NCBI GenBank assembly: GCA_003993805.1
Contig: RSEF01000018.1
Location: forward strand, 2,905,876 to 2,969,875
Reading direction: 5' to 3'
DNA: 64,000 bases
From: Himantopus leucocephalus
Lineage: Eukaryota; Chordata; Aves; Charadriiformes; Recurvirostridae
The notes beneath the pieces are model-generated. The model was not told the origin of the DNA, searched no databases, and saw nothing but the letters and a program-made list of their open reading frames with translations. Each line of letters begins with the position of its first letter. Within the stretch, counting starts at the first letter, position 1. Below, one piece after another: positions 1 to 11,690 of this stretch. Made by a program: the position numbers and the translations under genes.

Positions 1-2031
1 CACCGGGAACAGCCGTGGCTTTGTATGGCTCGCCGTGTTTTTCTCCACAGCTGAACCGCGAACTCACAAGAGGAACCTCTCCAACTCTGGCTCAGTCTCT
101 TACCCACGGGCAGTTAGTAGTGAGAACAGCTCTGGATCTTCAGATGTGCTACTTCAAAATGCGCATCCCCACTGCAGGAAGGACAGAGGACCAGCGTCGT
201 TACTCATACCTCCCAACGACGACGGCAGGCAACGCGTTGCCCTCAGAAAGGCTGATAGACCATGAGCTCCCATGGAATGAGGCCAGTTTACATTGGGGCA
301 GATCTTACTTTGCTCCTGCACAAGACAGAGTAGAAAAATATTAAACGTTGTTCATAAATCACTGTCAGTCTGTGATGAGGGTTGTCTGAGCTACATCGAG
401 ATGAATTGCTCAAGCCGTGATTCCTTCTCCGTTCCCCTCCCTGCCCGCTCCAGAAGCTGGAGGATCTGGAAACCATAATCCAACAAACGTGGCTTTTCTT
501 TTCCCTTAACCTGATGGGATTTCAGATGGATCAGCTGCAAAAACACTTCAAACCCATACACAATCTTTCAGAAAAATCAGGAAAGGGCCGTGGGGCGCCC
601 CGGGCAAACAAGTGCCTAATTATGCAGGCAAAGATGTCACACAATGCTATCAGCAACTAACTCTTATGTGGCAGATGCCCCCCACAAATCATTCTTGCTG
701 CTTAGTTTTGTATTTTTCCTCTGTCTAGTCACCACGTACAGCCTAAAACAGATCAGTGTGTAAAAAACTCACTGCTCTGGAGCAGGGCTGAGAAAGACTT
801 CCCTTCTCATCGGGGCAGGAACTCACCCTGAAAATGGAGAAAATACTGGAGAGCGCATCAATAGCAAAATCACCCCACTATGGTTATTATTTGGCTTTAA
901 GTTGCTTAAAATACATCTTAACATCCTAAAAACACGTCCGGTTGTTGCAATAAGAACGGAAGGGCTAAGATTTCACCTGCGTGTAACACCACAGCTCCTT
1001 TTACTCCTCTCCGGAAGACAAGCAACACGCACTGAATTGCATCGGAGACTATCTTACAACAATGAGTAAGAGACTAGAAAACGGGACAGATGATGTCTCC
1101 TGCTACCTGCAGGTACAGCGTGAAGCACAATGGGTCTCTCCTCCTGCTTGGAAACATTATACAGGTGATGCCACAGCAGAATTTATTAGCAACATCGCTC
1201 AAGCTTCCTCATTCTCAGATGTCACTGCTTTTTCCAAGCTTTCAGCTTTTCCCGAGACAGGAGGTGGCAGCAGGTCAGTGTGGTCCAGCGGTTTCCTTGC
1301 TCTTGACCTCCTCATCTCCTGTGAACACAAAAACTCGCCTCCTCCCACCTCCACGCTTACCGGAGCCCCCGTCAGCCTCACGCTCTGCAACCCGAGCCCT
1401 TTCTGCAGGCATCAGCTCAGCCTTTACCGCTCTCAGTAGGAACCAGATAGGCTCCATTAATCATCTTTTCTCCAAGTCTCCAGTTTCCCGCTCAGCCTCC
1501 CGCATCCTGTCCTCCACGCCGCTCCTGGGCTGCGGCCAGGCCAGCCTCGCGCTCACAGCCTGACTGCTCTGCACCACGCACATCTGACACCAGTTATTAA
1601 GCAACACCATTTACTAAGCCGTAACACGCTGGGCTGCACCGTCTCTCTTTTCCCATTCAGATATAATTCTAGGAACAATCTGGATGAGATCATACAGAGA
1701 GGAAATGACACTTCTTGCCTGTACTGAGGACCAAATGGCAGCATTATACGGTGAAGTGCCACAGACGTCTGATACGGTTGTGTTTTGAGCCATTCCCCCC
1801 CTTCCCAAACCACAACAACAGGAGGGGGGGGTTCGCGGTGACTTTTGCAATACGATGTCTGCTAGACCGCAGGTAGGAACGTCTTCTTATGACGCCAAAG
1901 GTTTGGAAAGCCCAGGTACAGACTGGCATCGTTCACAAACGATGGCGAACAGAGGAGACAGCATCAACTTCTCTCTGCTCGGGAATGAGACTTCAGCTCC
2001 TCCCAGGCCCCAGGTTTGTGAACGGCGCCTT

Positions 2032-2080
2032 CACAGCCCCCCCTGCACCTTCCACAGCCCCCCCTGCACCTTCCACAGCC
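2032..2080. repeat. 21-bp C-rich minisatellite, about 2.3 copies
   Basis: The 21-bp unit CACAGCCCCCCCTGCACCTTC occurs at 2032-2052, again at 2053-2073, and starts a third time before breaking down. The two full copies are identical. Unlike the other direct repeats in this window there is no N between the copies, so this one need not be an assembly join. It is a short local tandem duplication with no visible function. Confidence 0.85.
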
Positions 2081-5000
2081 ACGCAAAACTGCGGCAGGCA
2101 GGCAGACAAAACACCAAACCCAACAGAAAACGTGATCCTCTCTGGGGAAAATTCCAACTTTTCAGCCAGAAAGAACAAACTGTGTCCCAGAGTGCTTTGA
2201 ACTTAATGAAGCATGTTATTTTTAGCTTTTACGGATGAAAATGTCATTAAAAGCAAACACATTTTGGGGGAAAAAAAACCTAAATTTCCTGCAGTTTGGC
2301 CTCTTTCGAAGGCCACCTCTACTTTCAACAGAAGATGATGGGTTATAATAATAATAAACATGTTGGGCACCTTTTTCCTTTCCACACAGGGCAATGCAGC
2401 GTTGCTTCCAAATAGATAACAATATAATTTCCTTCCATTTAAAAATCCATTTGTTACTACCGTGTAACTAAGAACCTGGCCTTCTCCTGCCAGAACGGCC
2501 AGCTGAAGTCTGGTTGAAGAGGCAGCGCATGGAAACCCAACGCAAGGCGGATGGCTCCGTACCCAGTCAGGCACAATAATAATCAGTCAAAATCCATACT
2601 CGTAAATTGAACTGAACGGAAAGCTCTGTATGGGCAGGGAAGTTAGTTCATTTTGGGGTTAGTTTTATTTGTCCTGAGGGCTACTGGCACAGAGGACAAG
2701 TAGGAGGGTAACTTGAAATCAATCTCGCTAGGAAGATTTCATCCCAGTGAAAACATCCACGAGCAAAATAGTTTGTAGAAAACGATCATCTGGTGCCTGG
2801 GTTTGAATTATAAGAGCACAAAGTTAGGCTCTCAACTCCGTCTCCGGGAATCCAGGCACTCTGCACCAGAAGCACTCGCAACTCAAAGATGGGTTTTTTT
2901 CAGTGCCAGTAGAAATCAGGCTTCTTTTAATACAGGACCTAAAGCTGGATTTAGGAACCATCCTGGGAACCACACTGTGAACATTTTTGCCCAAATCCTC
3001 TGTCCATCTGATAATCTTCCACCACCCATCAAGAAGCATCTGCCCAAGTAGCCATTTAATGACTTTATCCACGTGGATCTTGCCACCTCCCTGCTCTCCC
3101 CAGCCCCTCGCACCGGTAAACGGGCTCCTCAGAACTCACAATGTGAGGAATGCGGAGCTTTCTCCAGGAAAAACACATCCATCTTCCAGGTCAGGGAAAT
3201 CTGACTCAGTTGTAACATTAACAAAGCCTCTCTTGGACAGATGTGAAGAAGGGGGACATAATCAACATTCTTCCCCAGGTCTAATCTGCTGCTGCACTGG
3301 TGCCGATCCCAGAATCCATCCGAGCAACATCATTACTGGGTCTCCAAAGAGGTGTAGCTGGAGGACGGTGGGAGGCTCTAACTCTGCTTTACAAACCTTT
3401 CGCTACAGAGGCAAATGCCCAGGCCGAAACTTTACACTTCCAAAAGCTTCCAGATATTGCTTCCCAATATTGCTTCCCCTCAGCCCCCACATCAGCGGGG
3501 TCACAGGGGCATCATTCAGGGTTTGATTTACCGAAGGATTGAAAACACCACCGGGAAATGTTTAAACCAAGCCCACGTTGCATTCGCAGATGTTTGCAGG
3601 GACGACTCCATGATCTGTTTTCTGTTTGCACCCTTTCCTGAAGAGCAATCTGGAACCGCGTCTGTGCTATCACCCTGGCAGCCGGAGGACACAGCGAGAG
3701 CCAGAGCATAGGTAGGAAAAGAGCAAAGGACTTGGATAAGAGCGCGTCCAGGGTCTGGCAGCATCCTCTACCTGCACATGGGACAGCGAGGACCATCCTG
3801 CGGAAAGGAGGTGCTCCTGGGACACTTGGCCACCAGTCAACCAGTAACCAGAACATGATTCTCAGTTCCTGGATTCTCCAGGATCCAAACGGGATAAGGC
3901 AAATGGGAGGGCTGGAGGGAGCAGCAATTCTGAAATTGCGTATTAAACACCGCACCTGTACCTACGTGTGCTTAGGGAGCATGAGAACATTTTTGGCTTT
4001 CTTCTGAAAAAGGCACGCAATGAAGTCTTGCTCCACACTAGCTCAGGAAAATACAGTTTCTGACATGGGTGGGCTCCAAACCAGAGCTTTAACACTATTG
4101 ACTTTAATCTCTGCCTCTCCAGAGTAAGTCCTGATGGATTTATTCTAAACACCAGGTTAGATTCCCCAAATGGTGCCAACCAGCTTTTCGTGGAGGCCAG
4201 TGGAGCTCTGCCAATCTACATTAAACTCTGTATTTACAAGGATTTTCGATAGGCAGAAGTCAGAGATTTTGAGAGGTCCAGATTATAAGAAGCAGCACTA
4301 AATCAGGAGAGTGAAAATGAGGGCGATGGGCAGACAGATTTCAAGAGACCGTTCATGAGCCTTTGCTTTAGAAGAACATGAGCCACAGCCAGAACAAAAC
4401 CCACACATATGGCCCCTATTCCAGGAAACCAGAGAGTGAAGTGATATCTACTTTATCACTGTCATAAGTAGATGAAAATCCAGCAAATGCTTCAAGGGAC
4501 AAACAGGGGGGTTAAGATGTTAACAGATGTTAAGAGTGAAAATATCCTCAACTTCTACCCACTTTGGGTCAGGCTTAAAAAGAAAAAGGGTCAATTTTTT
4601 AAAAGTACTGAGGTGAGTAAGGAGCAAAGCGGTTGTCAGTACAAGCAGCTTTGGGTGTGTAGGTTAGGTGGGCAGCTCTTCCCTCCCCGGCGTGTTACCA
4701 GGCAGCCAGTTCAGCCAGCAAAGAGCCCCAGAGCGCCCCGCCATGCCCCTGCTGTAACTCAAGTCCTCTACAAACCAGTGCCTCCACCGCAGCAAAGGGA
4801 GAGCCAGCTCTGCTCTTGGGCAGCCCTTTTTGGCCATATAAATATGACACGAGAAATTTCAGTCCCAAATTACCTTGCTAAATAGCATGTCGTAGGTAGA
4901 AACAGCTCAACGCACTTTTCAGTCAGCTTTCAGTGCAGATAAACTCGCAAATTCTGTCTCTGAGCATCCCGGCACGTACCAAGCTTTACTCCAGGCAGAA

Positions 5001-5092
5001 GTGAGACCAGCGCTTGCTCTATGTGTTTTTCCAGAAGGCGGGAGAAAGAAAAAAAATAAAGACATTTGAAGGGTAGCATTCTTTTTAGAAAG

Positions 5093-5130
5093 GGGTCAAC
5101 AATAGGTCAACAATACAAGAAAATAGGTCA
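5093..5130 (+). promoter_or_regulatory. DR5-like pair of nuclear-receptor half-sites plus a third half-site
   Basis: GGGTCA at 5093-5098 and AGGTCA at 5104-5109 form a direct repeat with five bases between them, the spacing known for retinoic acid receptor/RXR response elements. A third AGGTCA lies at 5125-5130 on the same strand. This is a sequence match only. A motif this loose is expected by chance roughly once in several windows of this size, so function is unproven. Confidence 0.25.
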
Positions 5131-6611
5131 TGTCATCTTAATTGGGAAATCATGAATTCGGGGCTGTCCACATCCTGGTAACACAGCAAGGATCTTTGTT
5201 CCAAGCGTTAGGCAAAAGTCAGCACCGTTAGCCAGAATAACTTTTCAAGCAAACTCTCATTGAATAAATCTTTTACACTGAAGGGAACATTTTTCAGTAC
5301 TCTGTTTTTTAACACCATTAACTTTAACTGTCAAGCCTGACAAGTATGGAAAACTGTTTTTTACAAAAGTTAACATAAAAAAACATTTTCCACTAAAAGG
5401 AGTTTTGCTCACTACACATTAACTCTCCATTTTGCCATTTAACTCTAATTGCTATTTTTCTCCATTCCAAATCTTTTTTCCTCTCCAAGATCTGGACTTT
5501 AAAGAGTCTGAGTAGACAGACGTTAACGCTTGTTTATAGAAGTTCTGTAACATGGATGTATCGTAATGAACTAATTATATTTAAGAGATGGATCTGGGAA
5601 TAACCATGACCCGTTAATCACATTCATTCACAGGCTCCTGTTCTTTTTCCCTACTGTTTCCAAGTGTCCAGGTGAATTCTTGGAAATACTGAGGAGTGTA
5701 AAAACGTGCTGGAACTTTCAGAGTCAAATCACAACATGAATTAACAGCCACATGGGCTGGAAAGGGAAAAGGCATGCTGGGCCATTAGGACATCAGCTTA
5801 CCAGCGGGGACGTGCTGGCTCAGCAACCTGCGGGCACATGTCCTGCGAGGGGTTCATCCCTCCTGACTTCACCTTCTGGACGTTGCATCGAGCCTCAGGT
5901 GTCTCCTTAGTTAGTGCTGTGGGAGTCCCTGCTGCGCCCAGCACGCTGCAGCGACGGGCTACATTACAAAAGGATAAAGCCTGAAGTGATTTAAGACATG
6001 TAACTTGATTTTTCAAATGTCCACACTACTGGGATTTGAGTTGCTTTACCTCCGTACGTTTCTAAATCGAGTTAAGTGGCTGCACAAATGGTCCGGAGAT
6101 GTCCCCTAAAAGGGGTTCCCAGGAGATGCAGCGACGCGAGGAGCCTGTCGAGCCGCTTGTCTGCGTGGATGCGCTTCTCGTCTCCAAGCAGGTGAAGGAA
6201 TCAATATGAAGCTAAGTGAATTAATCTGTATCTGGAACACTTTAATAAATAGCAAGGCTTTCAGAAAATTCAGTCCCCGGTTCATTGGTTCTTCTGGAAA
6301 TGCTCATCTAAGCTGGTAAGAAACAAATAAAACTCCTAATTCACTTCTAGATCAGCCTATTTTTGTGAAACCGCCTCTTGTGTTACACTGCGACACAGAG
6401 GCAGCCGAGCTGATGGCGTACACGGCGTCAGGCGTTGTCGGATTAATCAATGACAAAACCAGATGAGACCACTGTGATTTTCACTTCTGACCCCCTGGAT
6501 AACCCAAGCCATAAGACTTCCCAGAACTGATCCCTTCTAAAACTAGAGCAGATATTTTAGGAAAAGAAAACCATGTAAAAATTTCCAATGAAACAGAAAG
6601 CTTCATGTTTC

Positions 6612-7480
6612 TTGGTGCGCTGGTGTGAGTGGTTAATCACTCTCACTGCTGAAAACGTGTTCTATGTCTAGTCTGAGTTCACCTACCTTCAGTATCTTTC
6701 TACTGGTTTTTGTTACACGTTTGTCTGCTGGACTGAAGTCAGCCTTTTTATTGTATTTATGTTTCTCTCCACCAGAGCGTCCAAGTCTCCCTGTGACCTT
6801 CTTCTTTGTTAGACAATGCAAACCGTCTCCTTCAGCCTCCAGTGGGTAAATGTGCTCTCCAATCATTCTTAAAACCTTTTTCTCAATTCTCTCCAATCGT
6901 TGAGAACATCTTCCATGAACTACCAAAGTCACAACTGGAAACAGCAGGAGGAGCACCTTCCTCCTGTCTCAAATATTCTGCTTTTTCTACACCCAAAGAT
7001 GACATTTCCCTTCTTTGCCACACTCTCACGTAGGGGTCCGTACTTGGCTGGTGGTCCCCACAGCTTCACACATCGTCTNCTATGCCACACTCCCACGTAG
7101 GGGTCCGTACTTGGCTGATGGTCCCCACAGCTTCACACATCGTTTTCAGAGTGAAAAGCTCCCAGGATACAGCCCAGCTCTACATGGGTCCTATGAAAAC
7201 ACGTTGCTTATTTTCATCCAGGTTACTAATGGGATCTAAATCAGTCTGCACCGGTGATCTGTCTTTTATTTCAGTTATCTCTTCTTCAGATTTTGACCCC
7301 ATCTCAAAGAAAGATCCCGCGATAACCCCAGGACTCCATTAGAAGCATGTCTAGTCACTGATGAATTCCCATTTAAAACTGGAGACTACAGCAGTTTCTT
7401 ATCCATTTCAGAGACGCCTAATTGGTTTTCTATCATTCCGGTCTCGTATAAGAAGTTATTCCTAGCCAAGGCAATGCTTT
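6612..7480 (-). repeat. Old CR1 LINE fragment, 3' part (split copy)
   Basis: Read on the minus strand this resembles the downstream half of an amniote CR1 (non-LTR retrotransposon): the end of the reverse transcriptase ORF and the sequence beyond it. On the plus strand the recognisable antisense signature includes 'GGTTAATCACTCTCACTGCTG' near 6632, a form shared with the copy at 11291-11690, and 'TTTTCATCCAGGTTACTAATG' near 7211. A minus-strand frame over 6633-6956 retains RLERIEKKVLRMI, similar to the CR1 LExVQRRATKMI segment, but it carries no intact domain. The copy is strongly diverged and dead. It continues at 7587-7890 beyond a younger CR1 insertion and contains a probable false duplication at 7013-7145. 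Outer limits are approximate. Confidence 0.65.
7013..7145. repeat. 66-bp direct duplication joined by a single N (probable assembly artefact)
   Basis: Bases 7013-7078 and 7080-7145 are the same sequence apart from about four substitutions, with one N at 7079 exactly between them. The block lies inside the old CR1, whose family layout has this segment once. The precise N at the junction and the same arrangement at four other sites in the window point to two overlapping contig ends that were not merged. The substitutions could be allelic differences or read errors at contig tips. Confidence 0.75.
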
Positions 7481-7586
7481 CACAGGACCACAGGGTGATT
7501 CAGCTTGGAAAGGGCCTCGGGAGGTCACCTAGTCCAACCTGCTCCTCAAAGCAGGGTCAGCCATGAGATCGGACCAGGATCCTCAG
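7481..7586 (-). mobile_element. Younger avian CR1 3' end inserted in an older CR1
   Basis: The plus strand shows the antisense of the avian CR1 3' end: a CACAG-rich terminus, then a 'GGAAAGGGCCTC' segment, then 'CTAGTCCAACCTGCTC' and 'AAGCAGGGTCAG'. In the sense direction this is the familiar CR1 tail. Only about 105 bp remain, so the element is heavily 5'-truncated, as most avian CR1 copies are. It interrupts the older CR1, whose sequence resumes on both sides. The flanks GCTTTCACAG and GCCTTTCCAG are similar and may be a worn target-site duplication, or simply the host element's own sequence. Confidence 0.85.
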
Positions 7587-7890
7587 GCCTTTCCAGAAGT
7601 TTATCACATCAGTACTATTACATTTACCAACACAATTTGTAATCTTCCTGAAAAAAAAAAAATCAAATTAGACAAGAACTGTATTCTATAAGTCCGCGTT
7701 GACTGACACTACTTACATTAATCCCTTTAATTCTTTACTAATTACATGCCCTATCAGCAATTCCATTATTTTGTCTAGGATTAATGTCAGGCAGAAAAAT
7801 CCGTAGTTATGTGAGCCACCTTGTTTATCCCTTAAAAAAACAATGGCACAAAACCAAACTTCTTCCGCATAGCTGTAACTTGCTGGTATT
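7587..7890 (-). repeat. Old CR1 LINE fragment, reverse-transcriptase part (split copy)
   Basis: This is the upstream portion, in the minus-strand sense, of the same old CR1 seen at 6612-7480. Antisense signatures of the amniote CR1 reverse transcriptase region are in the expected order: 'CAATTTGTAATCTTCCTG', then 'TTTAATTCTTTACTAATTAC', then 'CAATTCCATTATTTTGTC' and 'GATTAATGTCAGGCAG', then 'ACAATGGCACAAAACC'. Many substitutions and indels make it non-coding. A 12-A run near 7651 interrupts the match. Confidence 0.75.
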
Positions 7891-8369
7891 TATGATCTCT
7901 AATTAAGAGCTGCTATACAATGCTCTTTCAATATAAAAGGTGTTTTATTGTTAAAGGACATGATCACACGATCTCCCTTTTCCCCGTATGAAACAGAAAT
8001 ATTTATTGAACTCTTCAAAATTCTGTACAATATTACTAACAACGCTATCATTTTCATGTAGCACTGATCTATTGTAAACATAATTATATCACTCAAGAAA
8101 GAGAGCTGCATTTCTACAGGGATTTCATTTTGAAAGCCATATGTTGGAGCCTTGTGCTGTAAATACTAAAAATGTGCTCGGAATTCCTAAAATTATACTT
8201 GAAAATATCCAGACACAAAAACAATCGCATCTAACATAGAAGAAATTCTATATTAGGCCTCATTTTTACAGATCAAGGGGAACTGATGACAGAATGTAAA
8301 AATATAGTAGCAGCTTAGGTACAAGAGACTGATTTGATTACATTTGTTATGTGCAAATAGAATAAAGTC
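7891..8369. other. AT-rich non-coding stretch between CR1 pieces
   Basis: AT-rich sequence with no recognisable gene. It may contain further decayed CR1 sequence linking the minus-strand copy on the left to the plus-strand copy on the right, but I cannot align it by eye. Confidence 0.5.
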
Positions 8370-8740
8370 CAAACGAGTAATGGATCTACTTGATGATTTA
8401 AAATGCCAGCTTAACAAAGCTGAAAATAATTACAAAGCAAAACAATTGGGAGAAAGAATTTGAGCAGGAATCTGTGAATGATAATTGGGAACTGTTCAAG
8501 CCCATTTTACTGCCTACGCAGAGGAACCACAATCCCACGGAAAAGAAAGAAGGCTGCGCCGGCTAAAAGCTGCTCTGGTTTGGAGGGCAAGTGAAAGCCA
8601 AATCATAAAGTAATAAATAAATGGGAAATTTTTCCCCATGGAAGACAAGAAACATTAATGGCAATAAATATAAGTCAGCAGCAAGGAATTCCACAAAATT
8701 GATAAGGGATGTGTCATGCACGGATTGAAGGAAAAATAGA
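8370..8740 (+). repeat. Old CR1 LINE fragment from the ORF2 region upstream of the reverse transcriptase
   Basis: The plus strand resembles the linker between endonuclease and reverse transcriptase of amniote CR1. Recognisable pieces are 'GGTTTGGAGGGCAAGTGAAAG' near 8577, 'AATAAATAAATGGGAAA' near 8612, 'GGCAATAAATATAAGTCAG' near 8659 and 'CACAAAATTGATAAGGGA' near 8692. No open frame survives. The match is best over 8530-8725; the left boundary is a guess. The strand is opposite to the CR1 at 6612-7890, so it is a separate insertion or a rearranged one. Confidence 0.6.
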
Positions 8741-9887
8741 GATGCCGGGGACAAAAGAGGAAATGAAGGTTTTGTCTTCTGCGTGCAGAAGGTCAAAGAC
8801 TCAGATCAGCACAGCCAACACGCTGCGCCAGGCAACACAAGTGAAACCTCCTGCTGGCACGCTCAGTTCTGTTGCTGCATCAGGCAGCCCCAGCAATCCT
8901 CTCCATGCCGGAGTCACCCCCGTCGGTGCCACAGGCATTATCTAAAAACGCAAAAGGAGTGGCAAGTTGCCCCAAATGGGGTTTCCTCAGCCGGTCACTC
9001 TCCTGGGCTGCAGTGGCACGGAGAAAGGGACAGGCTGGCGGGAAGGGGACGGTGAGCAGGGGCAGAACTGAGCCAGCACAGGATGCTCTCTCAGAGAGGT
9101 CACCTGTGGTGGCAGTGGCACGCACTGGGGGCCTCTGCATTGTTAGCAGCTCGACACCGGGGTAGGGTTTTGCCCAGCCAAAGACCGCTAGGCATCTTCT
9201 AGAGTTAAAAAACACTATCGCTGTCTTCAGCTCTTTCCAGCTAACCTTCGACCTATGTCCGCACGAGTTCTGCACAGTCACACACAAGTCATCGCATCAG
9301 CATTGTGCTGTGCTATGTTTGTCCATCTAACCCATCTCCAGAAAAAAAAAGGACCAAGAACCAGTGCCACGGAGCTAGTCCAAGGCTTCAGAAGAACAGC
9401 ATATAGAGCCGGCAGAGCCATCCCCAACACAACCATCGCAGGCAGCAAACACTTCGCAGGAGGCAGCACGTCAATGCTCCAAAGCCTCCCCTACCACCAC
9501 GTCTGCAAGGTTTCCCCTACCCAAATACCAAATTACACGATGACAAGGAGATCTCAATGCCGAGTGTGTTGGGTGGCAGGGAAGCAGCAAAGGCCTCCTT
9601 GAGAATAAAGGCAGTTACGAATGCCAGGAGTCAGTAAACAGTCCTGGAGAGACCCAGAATGTCCAAAAGTTGAACACAAAACTCTCAAGTGCACATCCGC
9701 ATTCAGTGTCCCAGCATCCACGCGTGGAGTCTGAGCCCGCTCCCAGCTACTGAGGTCAGGAGAAAGCTTTCTGGGGCAGGTTGTCCCACTACTGCTGCTC
9801 TGGGCTCTCTTCTGCCTTGCTCACGCCACAGAAGACACCGGTTTAACCAAACCCTAAAGGTTTGTCCAACAAGGGTACCATCAGGGG

Positions 9888-9915
9888 AAAAAAAAAAAAA
9901 AAANAAAAAAAAAAA
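9888..9915. repeat. Poly-A tract broken by a single N
   Basis: Sixteen A bases (9888-9903), one N (9904), then eleven A bases (9905-9915). This fits two contig ends that both stop in the homopolymer, so the true run length is unknown. Confidence 0.9.
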
Positions 9916-10689
9916 GAGGACCTATGGTCCTAGCGAAGCAAACCCAAATGCTACGTTAATCTTCGGTCAGATGCTCCCCCAAAGGTAAGGGTACTTCTGA
10001 GCACTGCAATAAGCAGATGATACACAACAGAACAGTCATTAGGCTGCTCAGGTGCGTATAACTGAGTCTAGAGAGGTCATGCAAAGACTTTCCTGAACGT
10101 TCTCCCTCCAACTCAGAATGCAGAGGATGATCTGCCTTAGCACGGTGAAACACATGGCAGCTGCTTTCTACAGACACAGCAAATAACTCGCTCACGGCTG
10201 AGGAGATGCTTCTGTGGCAATGACTTGTTTCCAAAGCAGGGTTTTCCAGGGAAGGCCCTTAAGGGTTAAATTCCCTCCTGTCTCCTCCTCTTCTGCACCC
10301 GCCTCCTCCTCCCCACTCCAGCAAAGGATCCTTGTGAAAGAATCTGTATTCGATATGCACCAAGAGAGACTCTGGTCTGGGCTTTTTAATAAAGAGCAAT
10401 TCCTTTGCATTCTCAGGTGTCCCTTAAAATCAAGCTCTGATATTTCTGCTGCATTATTACCATGGTCTGTAGATGTCTTCAAGCTCAGAAAAGCCATTTG
10501 CTCTGCAGGTATGCTTTGCCCCCGCAGTGCCGAACAGTTTCTCTCTGTTAAGAAAAGCCCCTCTAGAGAAATTGGTACTTGGAGCCAATTAATGGACCTC
10601 TTCCACCTTCTGTCTTGCCAGTTTTTCTTGGCAACAGCATCCAATCCCTGTGGCTGAGACACCGGTCGTTACAACGTGCCATTAAAAAG

Positions 10690-10860
10690 TGAAACTGGGG
10701 AAATAGCGTGTGTGACCTCAGCAAAAAGGAGGCGCCTGAAGCATTGCCGGCCTCCCTTTTTCCTAACCTGTGCGCCATTCTTAATTATGCACTTCATGAT
10801 TCAGCTTTCGCGGCGCCACTAATTAACTCTGAAGAGCATAAGAGCTGCATGGCACAGAGA
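10690..10860. promoter_or_regulatory. Candidate conserved non-coding element (homeodomain-type motifs)
   Basis: Within about 170 bp there are TTAATTATGCAC near 10781, with an octamer-like ATTATGCA, and CACTAATTAACTC near 10817, separated by a CpG-containing segment. Clustered TAAT sites in otherwise ordinary non-coding DNA are typical of developmental enhancers, but they also occur by chance in AT-rich sequence. Only composition and motifs support this. Confidence 0.2.
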
Positions 10861-11290
10861 TAAATTTAACTCTAAAGATGAGCAGAATCCCCCTAATTAC
10901 AAGCAGGGGAGAAAGGTGTTCCTGGAACCACGAGAAGTGGGAATGAATACCTGGCTCCCAAAGGTGCAACCGCTCAGCAACACCTCTGACCACGGGGCCA
11001 GCGCGAGATGGCCACATAAAACCCCGACTTTTAACAACCACCGGAGATCTGGGCCGAGAAAGAGTCTTTCTGTACAGCCCAGAGCGGAGGTTGAAGCTCT
11101 TCAGCATCTCAGCCAAAACTCCCATAGAACTTCCTGGGCTGAGAAGAGAAGACTGCATTAAACTCTCCAAATTACTGCCTTAGAAAAACCCCTTTATTTC
11201 TCTGAGCAGATGGAATGAAGGGGGCTGGAATTTAGGTCCGGATTAGGTTTAAATGCAGGGCTTGGAATCAAGGATCATGTTTGGGTTCAT

Positions 11291-11690
11291 ATTCATAGAT
11301 TCTTATCTCTTCGGATAGGATAGGCTGACCTCCTGCATCGTCCAGGTCACACAATTGCAATAAAAAAAAAAAGAAAGAAAGAAAAAAAAAAATCTGTATC
11401 GAGCCCCTTAACTTCTGTTTGAGCTACGGAATATTTCTGAGGAAGACACGCATTCTTGATTTGAAGAGATCAAACCATGGAGAATCCATCACATACCTCG
11501 GTAAACTGTTCCAGAGGTTAATTACTCTCACTGTTAAAAATTTGTACCTTATTTCCAATTTGAATTTTTCTGGCTTCAGTTTCCAGCCATTGGACCTTGT
11601 CATGCCTTTGAGTGCTCAATTAAAGAACACTACAGCATCAGATACCATTTCCATCTGTCAGTGCTTAAACACAGAAATCTCAGTAGCTGG
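11291..11690 (-). repeat. Old CR1 LINE 3' end
   Basis: In the minus-strand sense this runs to the CR1 3' terminus near 11291. On the plus strand the antisense form gives 'ATTCATAGATTCTTATCTC' at the terminus, then 'CACACAATTGCAATAAAA', a simple-repeat insertion, then 'GAGGTTAATTACTCTCACTG', 'TTTGTACCTTATTTCCAATT' and 'CTTCAGTTTCCAGCCATTGG'. The last parts are a well-known signature of old amniote CR1. It is non-coding and diverged. It overlaps in family position with the left part of the 6612-7480 copy, so these are two insertions of related elements. Confidence 0.75.
11362..11392. repeat. A-rich simple repeat (AAAG)n within CR1
   Basis: Thirty-one bases of A with GAAA periods, interrupting the CR1 copy. 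It is probably a slippage-expanded short A run. Confidence 0.9.

Larger units (their letters stand above)
1..6611. other. Non-coding stretch, no gene recognised
   Basis: Mixed-composition vertebrate sequence with no recognisable coding exon, RNA gene or well-preserved transposon. ORFs on both strands are short, overlap one another in several frames and match no family I know. The only structures I can name are a 21-bp minisatellite near 2032, a short ATA-rich run near 2345, and a cluster of AGGTCA-like half-sites near 5093. The 5240-5600 part is AT-rich. An intron or intergenic DNA is the simplest reading; a strongly diverged repeat or a non-coding RNA exon could be missed by eye. Confidence 0.6.
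8741..11290. other. Non-coding stretch, no gene recognised
   Basis: No recognisable exon or transposon. It includes a poly-A run broken by one N (9888-9915) and, near its right end, a block with two TAATTA-type sites (10690-10860) that reads like a possible conserved non-coding element. ORFs of up to about 156 codons at 10192-10662 exist on both strands over the same bases, which argues against either being a gene. Confidence 0.5.
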
